Shown piece by piece: positions 45,781 to 59,467 of a stretch of DNA of 64,000 nt (its first letter is position 1; every line of letters starts with the position of its first letter). Under the pieces are notes generated by a model that saw nothing but the letters and a program-made list of their open reading frames with translations, was not told the DNA's origin and made no database searches. The stretch covers positions 2,232,001-2,296,000 of the forward strand of contig NZ_LT827021.1 of assembly GCF_900169505.1 (NCBI RefSeq), read 5' to 3'. The stretch comes from Arabiibacter massiliensis. GTDB lineage: Bacteria; Actinomycetota; Coriobacteriia; Coriobacteriales; Eggerthellaceae. Both the position numbers and the translations under genes were made by a program.

Positions 45781-47352
45781 TCACCATAGAAGCGCCGCCG
45801 CCTCGCGGGCCGCCTCGGCCACGCCGTCGGCGAGCGCGCCGTCGTCTGACGAGGCGAGCGCTATCAGCGCGGGAACGCTTTGCACCGCCGGCTCCTTGGG
45901 CTTCTCGGGCGCCTGCGCCGCCAGGACCTCCGTCCGCGCGGCCGAGGCGCGCCGCCGCCATCCCCCGCGCGCGAACGTGGCCACGAGGAACCCCGCGCGC
46001 AGCCACTCGTCCACGCACATGGCGATCCACATCCCCACGATGCCCCAGCCGAGCCCTATGCCCAGCAGGTAGCCGCCGCCCACGGCGAACACCCACGACG
46101 ACAGCACGTTCACCGCCACCGGCGTGCGCACGTCGCCCACGGCGATGAGGGCCTTCACCATCACGATGTTGAGCGCGCGGCCGATGCCGAGGAACACCTC
46201 GACGAGCATGACCTGCCGCCCCAGCTCGTGCACGAGCGGGTCGGCGGTGAACAGGCCTATCACCGTGCTCGCGTTCAGGAACAGCGCGAGCGACACACAG
46301 GTGGTGAGCATAATGGCGATGAGGTCAGCCGCCCACACACGCCGCGCCACCGCATCGAACTTGCCCGCGCCGAACAGGTAGCCGAGCACGATCTGCGTGG
46401 CCTGCGACAGTGCGATGGAGTAGAGGTAGGCGATGCCCGCGATCATCGAGCAGTACACCTTCACCGCCACCACCGTGGTGCCGAGCACGTTGATGAACGA
46501 GAGGATGACGATCTGCGCGAGGTCGTAGTTCATCTGCTCACCCGACGAGGGGATGCCCACGCCCAGCATGCGCTTGAGGGTGGGCCAGGGAAACGGCCTC
46601 AGGTAGGCCGCGCTCATGCGCACGTCGGTGTTGCGGCGCACGAGGAGGCGGGCGACGAAGAGCCCCACGACGCGCGCGACCACGTTTGCCGCGGCGGCCC
46701 CCTCGACGCCGAAGGCGGGGATCGGCCCCATGCCGCCGATGAGGACCGCGCTGAGGGCGATGTTGACCGCGTTCATGGAAAGGCTCGCGCGCATCACGTC
46801 GCCGGCGCGCGCGTAGCTGCGCAGAAGCGCCGTGAACGCGAAGAACATCCCTTGGAACACCGTGGTCGAGCCCACGATGAGCAGAAACGACGACGCCATG
46901 CCGTGGAGCGACGGGTCGATGTTGAGCAGTGCGAAGAACTGCGGCCAGAACGCGAACAGCACGGCGGTCATGGCCGCGGCCAGCGCTGCGTTCACCACGA
47001 GGGCCACGGTCGCGATCTCCGATACCGGGCGGCGCGACGTCGAGCCGCCGAGCACGCGCGTGACGAGCACGGTGGACGCCGTGCCCATGGCGGAGAGCGC
47101 GATGGTCACGATGTTGAGGATCTGCAGCGCGTTGCCCACGGCGGCGGCCGGGGCCGTGCCGAGCGGCGCGAGCATGAATTGGTTGACGTTTCCGATCATA
47201 ATTTGCATGAATAACTCGACGAACAGCGGCATGCTGAGCAGGAACACGTCGCCCGCGCCCGTCTTCTCGGCGGGCGTGCGGGCGGCGCGCTCGTTTCGAG
47301 CGGTCTGCGCGCGGCTCCACGCGCCTTGGGCCAGGGCGGCGATCGATGACAT
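45781..47352 (-). CDS. MATE-family efflux transporter
   Basis: 523 residues with twelve membrane helices in two halves. FLLSMPLFVELFMQIMIGNV and SAMGTASTVLVTRVLGG in the first half match MATE exporters, which export drugs or metabolites in exchange for Na+ or H+. The C-terminal 70 residues are hydrophilic and Ala/Pro-rich. The start at 47352 (MSSIAALAQ) has AAGGAGGG upstream; a -10-like TATACT lies at 47393-47398 (minus). The substrate cannot be told. Confidence 0.88.
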   Translation of the reverse strand: MSSIAALAQGAWSRAQTARNERAARTPAEKTGAGDVFLLSMPLFVELFMQIMIGNVNQFMLAPLGTAPAAAVGNALQILNIVTIALSAMGTASTVLVTRVLGGSTSRRPVSEIATVALVVNAALAAAMTAVLFAFWPQFFALLNIDPSLHGMASSFLLIVGSTTVFQGMFFAFTALLRSYARAGDVMRASLSMNAVNIALSAVLIGGMGPIPAFGVEGAAAANVVARVVGLFVARLLVRRNTDVRMSAAYLRPFPWPTLKRMLGVGIPSSGEQMNYDLAQIVILSFINVLGTTVVAVKVYCSMIAGIAYLYSIALSQATQIVLGYLFGAGKFDAVARRVWAADLIAIMLTTCVSLALFLNASTVIGLFTADPLVHELGRQVMLVEVFLGIGRALNIVMVKALIAVGDVRTPVAVNVLSSWVFAVGGGYLLGIGLGWGIVGMWIAMCVDEWLRAGFLVATFARGGWRRRASAARTEVLAAQAPEKPKEPAVQSVPALIALASSDDGALADGVAEAAREAAALLW

Positions 47353-47483
47353 GGGCTCGGGCCCTCCTTCCGTCAACGGGTGCAAGGCGTGCAGTATACG
47401 GCACGTCAACGGCGGGTCCCCGGAGGGCGCGCGGCTCCACGCGATTCGCATTCATGAGCACAAAACCCCACGTCAACGAAGAA

Positions 47484-47499
47484 TGTTTCACGTGAAACA
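47484..47499. promoter_or_regulatory. parS site
   Basis: Perfect 16-mer upstream of the MATE gene, next to the inverted-repeat element. Between 47353 and 47703 only the MATE promoter region, this site, the repeat and the gyrA terminator are seen. Confidence 0.9.
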
Positions 47500-47503
47500 T
47501 CGT

Positions 47504-47642
47504 CTTTTGTCATCCTGAGCGAGCGACCGGAGGGAGCGGAGTCGAAGGATCCCCCGCGGCGTTAGCCGGAAGTCTTCCAGTTGGCACCGCGCGGGATCCT
47601 TCGACTCCGCGCCTGGCGGCGCTCCGCTCAGGATGACAAGAG
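47504..47642. repeat. TCATCCTGAGCGAGCG-type inverted-repeat element, copy 2
   Basis: Same ends as the copy at 29819 (TTGTCATCCTGAGCG and its inverse), with GTCGAAGGATCCC facing GGGATCCTTCGAC. The middle differs. It lies between the MATE promoter and the gyrA terminator. Confidence 0.8.
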
Positions 47643-47650
47643 GCGCGCGT

Positions 47651-47680
47651 AAAAAGGGCCCGCAACGTTGCGGGCCCTTC
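47651..47680 (-). terminator. Terminator after gyrA
   Basis: AAGGGCCCGCAACGTTGCGG palindrome stem followed by TTTTT on the minus strand. Confidence 0.85.
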
Positions 47681-47703
47681 GGCAGTCGGTTGTCGGAGCG
47701 GCG

Positions 47704-50445
<2,742 letters not shown>

Positions 50446-50456
50446 TGAGATTCTCC

Positions 50457-52535
<2,079 letters not shown>

Positions 52536-52651
52536 TCAAATTCTATCATAATCAGGCTTTGATAGAGAGAAAAAACACAGCGTTTAAAGGCTTTGAGAAG
52601 GCTTTTGAGGCGCGATCGCGAATAAGGCCGTCCTTTTTCGCATAACAGCGC

Positions 52652-53803
52652 TCACAACGCTGAAATATCGGCGTTCGAGGACCCGTCGGAACCCTCTTCG
52701 AGCGGTAGGCGCACCACGCGGGCGGCTGCCAGGAGGTCCTCGTCGAAGTAGTCGAGGTTGGCCGTGGTGATGAACGTCTGGATGTCTCCGGAGACGAACG
52801 CCACGAGCGAGCGGCGGCGCTCGGCGTCGAGCTCGCTCATGACGTCGTCGAGCAGCAGCACGGGCCGCTGGTGCAGGATGTCCTGGATGAGCGCGGCCTC
52901 GGCCAGCTTGAATGCCAGCACCGCCGAGCGGCGCTGGCCCTGGCTGGCGAACGTGGACACGTTGCGGCCACCGATGAAGAACTCGATGCGGTCGGCATGC
53001 GGGCCCACGAGCGCCCGGCGCCGGGCGCGCTCCTCGGCGCCGCGGGCTGCCAGGGCGGCGGCCAGGGACGCGCGGGCCTCGTCGCGCCCGAAGGCGAACG
53101 TGGCCGGCACGCCCGGGTCGCTCTGCTCCCACGACGGCACGTAGCATGCGCGCAGGCGCTCGCGGCCGCCGACGATCTCGGCGTAGTAGGACGCCATCGA
53201 CGCCGCCAGCTTCTCGAAGAGCGCCGCGCGGTAGCAGGCGAGCTGCGCGCCGCAGGTGACGAGCGTCTCATCGAGCGCCGCCACCAGGGCGGGCGGCGCC
53301 TCGTCCTTGAGCAGGCGGTTCTTGTGGCGGATCACCTTCTCGTAATCGCGCCGGATGAGGTAGTGGTTCGCCGAGAGCTGCGAGCCGAGCGCATCGAGCG
53401 CGCTGCGCCGCACCGCCTGCGGGCCCTTGGCCAGCTCGAGGTCGTCGGGCGTGAACGTCACCGAGGGCAGGATACCCTTGAGGTCGGCGGTGCGCTTGGG
53501 CTTGCCGTTCAACAGGAACGCCCGCTTGCCGTCGGCCACGCGCATCTCCAGCTCAAGCTCGCGGTTGCCGTCGGCCACGTCGGCCGCGATGCGCGCGCCG
53601 GCCGCGCCCGAGCGCACGAGGTCGGCAGGCGACGGGTTGCGGAACGACGACTGGGCCGTGAGCAGCTGCACCCCTTCCACGATGTTCGTCTTGCCTGTCG
53701 CGTTGGGTCCCACGAGCACCGTGAGCGGGCCGATGCCGGCCAGATCGAAGCGCTCGTAGCTGCGGAAGTCCGCGAACGAGATATGGGTTATCGACAGGTC
53801 CAC
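52652..53803 (-). CDS. recF: DNA repair protein RecF
   Basis: 383 residues. It loads RecA at gaps. Walker A GPNATGKTNIVE, the SMC-type signature FASQGQRRSAVLAFKLAEA and Walker B RPVLLLDDVMSELDAERR are clear. It starts 24 bp downstream of dnaN, as is usual at the origin. The 251 bp to gyrB hold AT-rich sequence that probably contains the gyrB promoter. Confidence 0.96.
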   Translation of the reverse strand: MDLSITHISFADFRSYERFDLAGIGPLTVLVGPNATGKTNIVEGVQLLTAQSSFRNPSPADLVRSGAAGARIAADVADGNRELELEMRVADGKRAFLLNGKPKRTADLKGILPSVTFTPDDLELAKGPQAVRRSALDALGSQLSANHYLIRRDYEKVIRHKNRLLKDEAPPALVAALDETLVTCGAQLACYRAALFEKLAASMASYYAEIVGGRERLRACYVPSWEQSDPGVPATFAFGRDEARASLAAALAARGAEERARRRALVGPHADRIEFFIGGRNVSTFASQGQRRSAVLAFKLAEAALIQDILHQRPVLLLDDVMSELDAERRRSLVAFVSGDIQTFITTANLDYFDEDLLAAARVVRLPLEEGSDGSSNADISAL

Positions 53804-53827
53804 CGCCGTGCTTCCGCCGCGCCTTTC

Positions 53828-54928
53828 CTACGCGATGCGCACGGGCATGATGAGGTAGAGGTAGTCCTCGCCCGCGTCCGCCCTGAAGATGCCCGGCTTG
53901 AGGGGCGACTGCACCTCAAGATACACCTTGTCCGTCCCCACCGACGACAGCCCGTCGAGCACGTAGGAGCAGTTGAACGCGATCTGCACGTCCTCGCCCT
54001 CCCCCTCGCACGGCAGCGTCTCCTGGACCGATCCCACGTCCTGCGCCATGGCGGAGAGCTGGACGGTCTGCGACGCCATGTTGACGTCGAACTTCACCGG
54101 AGAACTCGTCTGGTCGAGCAGCGAGGTGCGCTTCACGCCCGCCACGAGGTGGGGCACCTCGATGCTCACGCGGGTGACGTAGGAGTCGGGCAGCAGCTGG
54201 CGGTAGTTCGGGAAGTTGCCCTCGATGCGTCGGTTGATGAACACCGTGTCGTGGTACGAGACGACGATCTGGTTCTCGGCGAGCGCGATGCGCAGCGGGT
54301 CCTCGGAGCGGGGCAGCGAGGATATCTCTTGCAGAAACGACCCGGCGATGACCGCCTGGAAGTCCTCGGCGGACGATCCGGGAAGCTCCGCCTCTGTGAT
54401 GGCCAGGCGGTACGAATCCGTGGCTACCATCTTGAGGTGCGATCCCTCGAGCGTGATGAGCACGCCGGTGAGGATGGCGCGGCTCTCGTCCTTCGACACG
54501 ACGCGCGCCACGCGCTTCACCATGGAGGCGAACTGCGAGAACGGGATGGCTATCTCCTGCTGCACATCGACGTGCGGGAATCCCGGGAAATCCTCCGCGT
54601 CGAGCGTCTTGATGGAGAAGGACGAGGTGTCGCACGTGATGACCGCCGAATCGTCCTCCGCTTCCATATGCACGGCGGCGTCGGGCAGGTTCTTCACGAT
54701 CTCCGAGAACAGCTTGCCCGGGACGACCGCCTTGCCCTCCTCTTCGACGAGGGCGGCCACAGTGTACTGGATGGACAGCTCGAGGTCGGTGGCTTGGAGC
54801 GTGAGTGAGTCGGCGCGGGCGTCGAGGTAGATGCCGGACAGGATGGGCAGCGTCGAGCGCGTCGCGATGCCCTTGAGCACCACGCCGAGCGCGTTGGACA
54901 GTTCCGATTGGTTGATGCTGAATTTCAA
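53828..54928 (-). CDS. dnaN: DNA polymerase III sliding clamp
   Basis: 366 residues from a TTG start. The family beginning LKFSINQSELSNALGVVLKG, then RSTLPILSGIYLDA, LATDSYRLAITEAEL and a C-terminal YLYLIMPVRIA. TTG at 54928 is preferred because GGGAAGGGA is 6 bases before it and it gives the normal clamp length. The upstream ATG (55006) has no site and adds a non-conserved leader. Confidence 0.96.
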   Translation of the reverse strand: MKFSINQSELSNALGVVLKGIATRSTLPILSGIYLDARADSLTLQATDLELSIQYTVAALVEEEGKAVVPGKLFSEIVKNLPDAAVHMEAEDDSAVITCDTSSFSIKTLDAEDFPGFPHVDVQQEIAIPFSQFASMVKRVARVVSKDESRAILTGVLITLEGSHLKMVATDSYRLAITEAELPGSSAEDFQAVIAGSFLQEISSLPRSEDPLRIALAENQIVVSYHDTVFINRRIEGNFPNYRQLLPDSYVTRVSIEVPHLVAGVKRTSLLDQTSSPVKFDVNMASQTVQLSAMAQDVGSVQETLPCEGEGEDVQIAFNCSYVLDGLSSVGTDKVYLEVQSPLKPGIFRADAGEDYLYLIMPVRIA

Positions 54929-55324
54929 GGCGATCCCTTCCCTAGCTCGACAGTGCTGCGGGGCTTCCCTTCGCGCAGTCATTATAAGATGTTTCGCATG
55001 GAGCATATCGGCGGCGAGGAGGATGTTTCACGTGAAACACTTGAGCCGCCGTCTCCGGCGCTTCGTTCTTCGGTTTTCGGTCCCTCTTTAATATATAAAG
55101 GTTTTAATAATAATGATAATAAGGTCGGTGGAATTGTGGAAAACCGACGTCCTGCCAGTTCATACTACGAAAACATTCCCATTTCCACGGTGCAGGGCAA
55201 GCTTCCTCCCTCAACACCTATTATCGCTTTCATTATCTTTCCCGAGCCGAGGGGCGCTTTTCGGCATGTTGTCAGTCATCTTTCAGTCATGTTTCCGCCG
55301 AACGCGAGTTAGGGCCGCGGCGGG
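54929..55324. other. dnaA-dnaN intergenic region with origin-like features
   Basis: A parS site (55024), then an AT-rich block at about 55086-55122 (CTTTAATATATAAAGG; TTTTAATAATAATGATAATA) and a DnaA-box-like TGTGGAAAA (55135-55143). It could be part of a bipartite origin or the dnaN promoter. The dnaN leader is at the left end. Confidence 0.5.
55024..55039. promoter_or_regulatory. parS site
   Basis: Perfect 16-mer in the dnaA-dnaN gap. Confidence 0.9.
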
Positions 55325-56794
55325 TCAGATCTCGCGGATGATCTGACGTAGGGTCTCGAGCTCCTCGCGCAGCTCGCGGTTCTCCTTCATCTTCTCCTCG
55401 ACGTTGGTGACCGAGTACATGACGGTGGAGTGGTCGCGGTTGAACTTCTTGCCGATGTCGTTGAACGGTAGGTCGAGCATCTGCCGGCACAGGTAGATGG
55501 CTATCTGGCGCGCGTAGATGATGTTGCGGTTGCGCTTCTTGCCCACGAGGTCGGCGTGGCTCACCTTGTAGAACGTCTCGACCTCCTTTTGGATGTCGGC
55601 GATGGTCAGGCGCTTCGACGGGCCGCCGGAGAAGTGGTTCTCCAGAAGCGCGCGCACGTCGTCGAGGCTCAGGTTCGGCTGCTTGAAGAACGTCATCTGG
55701 TAGATCACCTTCGTGACGGCGCTCTTCAGCTCGCGGATATTGGAGCTCGAGCTCTCCGCGATGTACATCTGGATGTCGTCGGGGATGCTGAACCCCGGAG
55801 AGCCCTCGGCCTCGCGGTACTCGTCCACGAAGCTCTTCACGATGCCGAGCTTCGTCTCCACCTCGGGCGGCTGGATGTCGAAGGTGGCGCCCGAGTTGAA
55901 GCGGCTCATATAGCGCTCGTCGATGTCGATGTTCTTGGGCGCGCGGTCGGCGGAGAGCACCACCTGGCGCCCCTGCTCCGTGAGCCTGTTGAATATCTGG
56001 AACACGATGTCGAGCGTCTGCTTCTTGCCCTGCAGGTACTGGACGTCGTCGATGAGGAGCACGTCGGCGTCCTCGTAGCGCGTCTTGAAGTTCTTGTAGC
56101 TCGATTTCTCCTTGTCGTGGGCGGCGCTGGCGTCCATGTAGTCCGAGAGCAGCTCGGCGGAGTCCACGTAGACCACCGAGAGGGCGGGCATGGTCTCGGT
56201 GACGTAGTTCTGGATGGCGCGCATCAGGTGCGTCTTGCCCAGGCCCGACTTGCCGTAGAGGAACAGCGGGTTTAGGTGGGCCTTGCCCGGCATCTCGGCC
56301 ACGGCCACGGCCATGGAGTAGGCCATGCGGTTGGAGTCGCCGATGACGAAGTTCTCGAACGTGTACGTGGAGCCGACGCCGTCCGCTCCCGCGAAGGGCG
56401 CGGACTCCTCGGGCTCGCCCTTCGGTCCGGGCTGATCAGGGGGTTCGGGCGCGATGATCGTGGGGCTGGGAGGCTGGGGCGGCTGGGGCGCGGGCGCCGG
56501 GACGGCCGCGGGCTTCGCGGGAGCGGACGCGGCGGTGATGTCCACCTCGACGACGACGGTGAACGGCACCTGGTACAAGTCGAGCAGCGCGCGCTTGATG
56601 AACTCCACGTAATTGCGCTCGATCCACGTCTTAATGAAGTCGTTGTCGGCTGTGAGCATGAGGAAGCCCTCGCTCATGGCCTGAGGATGCAGGCGCGAGA
56701 AGAACGCGCTGATCTGGGTGGGGTCTATGTTGTTGTAGCTTTTGACCTGGGCGCACACGTTGCTCCAGGTCTGCTCGAGCGTTTCGCTGTCCAT
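55325..56794 (-). CDS. dnaA: Chromosomal replication initiator DnaA
   Basis: 489 residues. Domain I (ETLEQTWSNVCAQVKSYNNI), a Pro/Ala/Gln-rich domain II, the AAA+ domain (FLYGKSGLGKTHLMRAIQNY; DVLLIDDVQYLQGKKQT) and the DNA-binding domain IV with FNRDHSTVMYSVTNVEEK. It opens the origin. AAGGAAACGGC precedes the ATG. It is transcribed leftwards, away from the AT-rich region at 58 kb. Confidence 0.98.
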   Translation of the reverse strand: MDSETLEQTWSNVCAQVKSYNNIDPTQISAFFSRLHPQAMSEGFLMLTADNDFIKTWIERNYVEFIKRALLDLYQVPFTVVVEVDITAASAPAKPAAVPAPAPQPPQPPSPTIIAPEPPDQPGPKGEPEESAPFAGADGVGSTYTFENFVIGDSNRMAYSMAVAVAEMPGKAHLNPLFLYGKSGLGKTHLMRAIQNYVTETMPALSVVYVDSAELLSDYMDASAAHDKEKSSYKNFKTRYEDADVLLIDDVQYLQGKKQTLDIVFQIFNRLTEQGRQVVLSADRAPKNIDIDERYMSRFNSGATFDIQPPEVETKLGIVKSFVDEYREAEGSPGFSIPDDIQMYIAESSSSNIRELKSAVTKVIYQMTFFKQPNLSLDDVRALLENHFSGGPSKRLTIADIQKEVETFYKVSHADLVGKKRNRNIIYARQIAIYLCRQMLDLPFNDIGKKFNRDHSTVMYSVTNVEEKMKENRELREELETLRQIIREI

Positions 56795-56880
56795 ATGCCG
56801 TTTCCTTTACCGGGCGAGCGCGAGCCGCCGCATGCCGCCTTCTCGCGCGAGCCGTCCGTCGGGCCTCGATTGTACAACCA

Positions 56881-57870
56881 TCAAAGCGAGTTTGCCACCT
56901 GATATCCGAGTTGGGTCAGGATGCGCTTCTGACCGACCGTCTTCTCGATGAGCCCCGCCTGCTCGAGCTTCGTCAGCGCGGAATGGGTGCTCGACTGGGG
57001 AGACCCCGTGATGTTCACCAGGTCGGTCACCCCGAGGGCCCCCTCGCTGAGGAAGATCGGGAGGAATTCGCGCTCCCGTTTGGTGAGCGGCGGCACGAGC
57101 GGGGCGATCGCGGGGGGCTGCGCCGGCTGAGGGTAGGCGGGCTGCGGGTAGGCCCCCGGGTACGGCGCGGGCTGGGGCGGCGCGGGGTACGGGTAGCCCT
57201 GGGGCATCGGCTGCGCCGGTTGGTAGGCCCCCGCCTGGGGAAGCGGCTGAGGCTGGTAGGGCTGCGGGTACGGCTGCATCTGCGGCGCCTGCGGTTGCGG
57301 GGGCTCCTCCTGCGGCGCGGCCGCCCGCCCGCCGGCGGCGCCCGGGATCAGGCTGATCGTGACCACCGATCCCGTTCCCAGATTATCCTCTATCGTGATG
57401 GTGCCGTGCGAGAAGTCGAGGTACTCCTTCACGATGGGAAGGCCCGAGCCCACGCCGCGTATGTAGCGCTTCATCGGCTCGATGGCCGAGGTGAAGCCGG
57501 GGAGCTGGGCTTTCTCCTTCTGGGGGATGCCCGGGCCCTGGTCGGCGAAGCGGATGGTATTGCCGTTGTCCAGGATGGACACGATCACCTCGGCGAACCG
57601 CGCGTGGATGAAGTTCTCCGACACCTCGCGTATGACGGTGTAGGGGACGGTGCCCCCCGAGGAGCGCGCCTGCTCGTACACTTTGGAGGCGAGGCTCTCG
57701 ATGAACTCGGCGGTGGGCGCGGGCTGGATCTCCGTGACGCGCGGCGCGCTGCGGAGGTCGTCGTAGAGAGCGATGCGCGCGACGGCGTTCACGAGGGCGT
57801 AGGCGTCGCCTCCCGTGCCTCCATCAGCGGATTCGCTCGAATGGTCTGCTTGTTCGATCTGGTTGTCCAA
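56881..57870 (-). CDS. GHKL ATPase - Pro/Gln linker - winged-helix protein
   Basis: 329 residues; not a named family that I know. Residues 50-175 form a GHKL ATPase: N box Glu82...Asn86 (REVSENFIHA), G1 DQGPGI (110-115), G2 GVGSGL (139-144) and GTGSVVTISL. There is no phosphorylatable His domain, so it is not a normal histidine kinase; it resembles anti-sigma kinases or stand-alone ATPases. Residues 185-260 are a Pro/Gln/Tyr/Ala repeat linker. Residues 262-329 look like a winged helix (REREFLPIFLSEGALGVTDL; THSALTKLEQAGLIEK). It sits between dnaA and the probable oriC, so it may act on origin control, dnaA expression or a sigma factor. Inferred. Confidence 0.65.
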   Translation of the reverse strand: MDNQIEQADHSSESADGGTGGDAYALVNAVARIALYDDLRSAPRVTEIQPAPTAEFIESLASKVYEQARSSGGTVPYTVIREVSENFIHARFAEVIVSILDNGNTIRFADQGPGIPQKEKAQLPGFTSAIEPMKRYIRGVGSGLPIVKEYLDFSHGTITIEDNLGTGSVVTISLIPGAAGGRAAAPQEEPPQPQAPQMQPYPQPYQPQPLPQAGAYQPAQPMPQGYPYPAPPQPAPYPGAYPQPAYPQPAQPPAIAPLVPPLTKREREFLPIFLSEGALGVTDLVNITGSPQSSTHSALTKLEQAGLIEKTVGQKRILTQLGYQVANSL

Positions 57871-58700
57871 TGGTATTCCGTTTTTCAGAATCGGTATTCA
57901 GCGTTTTTCAAAGATATTCAAGCGCATTGTAGCGGTTTTCCCTTCCTGAATCCATCCACCTGGGGAATTCAAGGTTTTCAGAATCGTGCTTTCCGTTTCA
58001 CTGAAAACGTTCCCTTCATGCGACCGGGGGTTTTCATCGTTTTCCCCAATTTATTCAGAAATTGGGGAAAACTTTCAGGAAGATGCAGGAAAGGGCGTAC
58101 GGACGTTGGTGTAAAACTCTGGCCGAATGTTGATAGTCGAGGCGTTCGGAAGGGATTCGGGGCCTGTCGGCGCCCTTTCAGCCGAGGTGTCGTTTTGGTG
58201 TCCCCGCGATGGCGGGGTGCTGACGTTTTGCGCCGAGGTCACGTTTACGAAAAATCTTCGATAAACAAAATACCAGTTCAGAAGCCTAAGTTTGTTTTGA
58301 TTTTACTCTAAGGCCTGGTGGGAAGCCTGATATAAATAATTGGATTAGGGCTTGACAAAACGGTGGCGATTGGGATTTCCACAGGCTCCCACGAATGAAA
58401 CCGAGGTTTTCAACATTTTCCACATTCTCCTCTCCTTCGTTTTGGGGAAAACTTCGCCGAAAAGCCGCTGGGAAGGTTTTCCACGGAGGTGCTGGGAATG
58501 CGTGCGAGCCCTCCCCGGCGCCCCTTTCTGGGCCTTGGGAGAACGCGGCGCAGCCGGCGCCTTCGGCATGCCCGCGGCCCGCTTGCGCCCGCAGAGTTCG
58601 CGACGGCGTTTCCGCAGGAGTTATTTATGGGTTTTCCTTGACTCCCGGGCAACGTGAGCTATACTTTCCAGGTTGCTCTAAATCACGAAAGGGAAATAAT
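57871..58700. other. Probable oriC: AT-rich region with DnaA-box-like motifs
   Basis: 830 bp without genes. Repeated TTTTCMNNA motifs fill the left part: TTTTCAGAA (57882, 57975), TTTTCCCCA (58040-58048) and its inverse TGGGGAAAA (58063-58071; again 58443-58451). Closest to the DnaA box are ATTTCCACA (58375-58383), TTTTCAACA (58407-58415), TTTTCCACA (58416-58424) and TTTTCCACG (58477-58485). An AT-rich block at about 58250-58350 could be the unwinding element. It separates leftward dnaA/dnaN/gyr from rightward rpmH. No classical TTATCCACA is present. Confidence 0.65.
58638..58665 (+). promoter_or_regulatory. rpmH promoter
   Basis: TTGACT, 16-base spacer, TATACT, 35 bases before the rpmH start. 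Strong sigma-70-type match. Confidence 0.8.
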
Positions 58701-58835
58701 ATGAAGCGCACGTACCAACCTAACACTCGTAAGAGGGCCAAGTGCCACGGTTTCCGTGCTCGCATGTCGACCAAGGGCGGCCGCAAGGTGCTGGCTGCTC
58801 GCCGCGCAAAGGGACGCAAGCGCCTCTGCGTGTAA
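58701..58835 (+). CDS. rpmH: Ribosomal protein bL34
   Basis: 44 residues, [20 protein letters not shown] then [20 protein letters not shown], the bL34 sequence. AAAGGGAAATAAT precedes the ATG. First gene of the rpmH-rnpA-yidD-yidC-jag-rsmG run. Confidence 0.98.
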   Translation: MKRTYQPNTRKRAKCHGFRARMSTKGGRKVLAARRAKGRKRLCV

Positions 58836-58848
58836 AGAGAGCCGACGG

Positions 58849-59175
58849 TTGGAGACGATCAAATCCCGCGCGGATATCTCCGATCTGTTCTCTTGCGGCA
58901 AGCGACTGCATACGCCGTACCTTACCTTCATAGTGTTACCCGCAAAGCAGCACGGCCCGCGCGGTCGTGTTGCTTTTATTGCGGGCAAGAAGCTGGGGAA
59001 CGCGGTGTGGCGCAACAGCGCGAAGCGGCGCATGCGGGCGGTGTGCCGGGAGCTCGGAGGGCCGTGGCAGGGCTACGATGTAATATTTCTTGCGAAGTCG
59101 AGCCTCACGCGGTGCACTTATAGTAAAGTGCTAGCAGCATGTGACGAGACGTTGAAACGCGCCGAGATTCGATAG
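58849..59175 (+). CDS. rnpA: Ribonuclease P protein component
   Basis: 108 residues from a TTG start ([20 protein letters not shown]). [20 protein letters not shown] is the RnpA signature that binds RNase P RNA. TTG at 58849 gives family length and has AAAGAGAG upstream, 13 bp after the rpmH stop. An in-frame ATG inside rpmH would give an unrelated leader. Confidence 0.93.
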   Translation: METIKSRADISDLFSCGKRLHTPYLTFIVLPAKQHGPRGRVAFIAGKKLGNAVWRNSAKRRMRAVCRELGGPWQGYDVIFLAKSSLTRCTYSKVLAACDETLKRAEIR

Positions 59176-59176
59176 G

Positions 59177-59419
59177 GTGCAGCCGGTGAGGGATTTCCTG
59201 AAACGCATACCGTGCACGATAGCGGTGTTTCTCATAACCTTCTACCGCGCCGCCATCTCTCCCCTGTTCCCTTCTTGCTGCCGTTTCACCCCGACGTGCT
59301 CCGAGTACGGCCTCATCGCGTTTCGGCGCTACGGGTTCGTCAAGGGGCTCAAGCTCACGGTCAAGCGTGTGCTCCGCTGTCGTCCGGGAGGTCCTCACGG
59401 CTACGATCCCGTCCCCTGA
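59177..59419 (+). CDS. yidD: Membrane protein insertion efficiency factor
   Basis: 80 residues. [40 protein letters not shown] and [14 protein letters not shown] are the YidD pattern, with the conserved Cys residues. The GTG at 59177 is one base past the rnpA stop; a second GTG three codons in is possible. It helps YidC insert proteins. Confidence 0.95.
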   Translation: MQPVRDFLKRIPCTIAVFLITFYRAAISPLFPSCCRFTPTCSEYGLIAFRRYGFVKGLKLTVKRVLRCRPGGPHGYDPVP

Positions 59420-59467
59420 CGGATCGGCCGGCGGGCCTTTTTGGTATAGAGGAAGGAACAACATACA

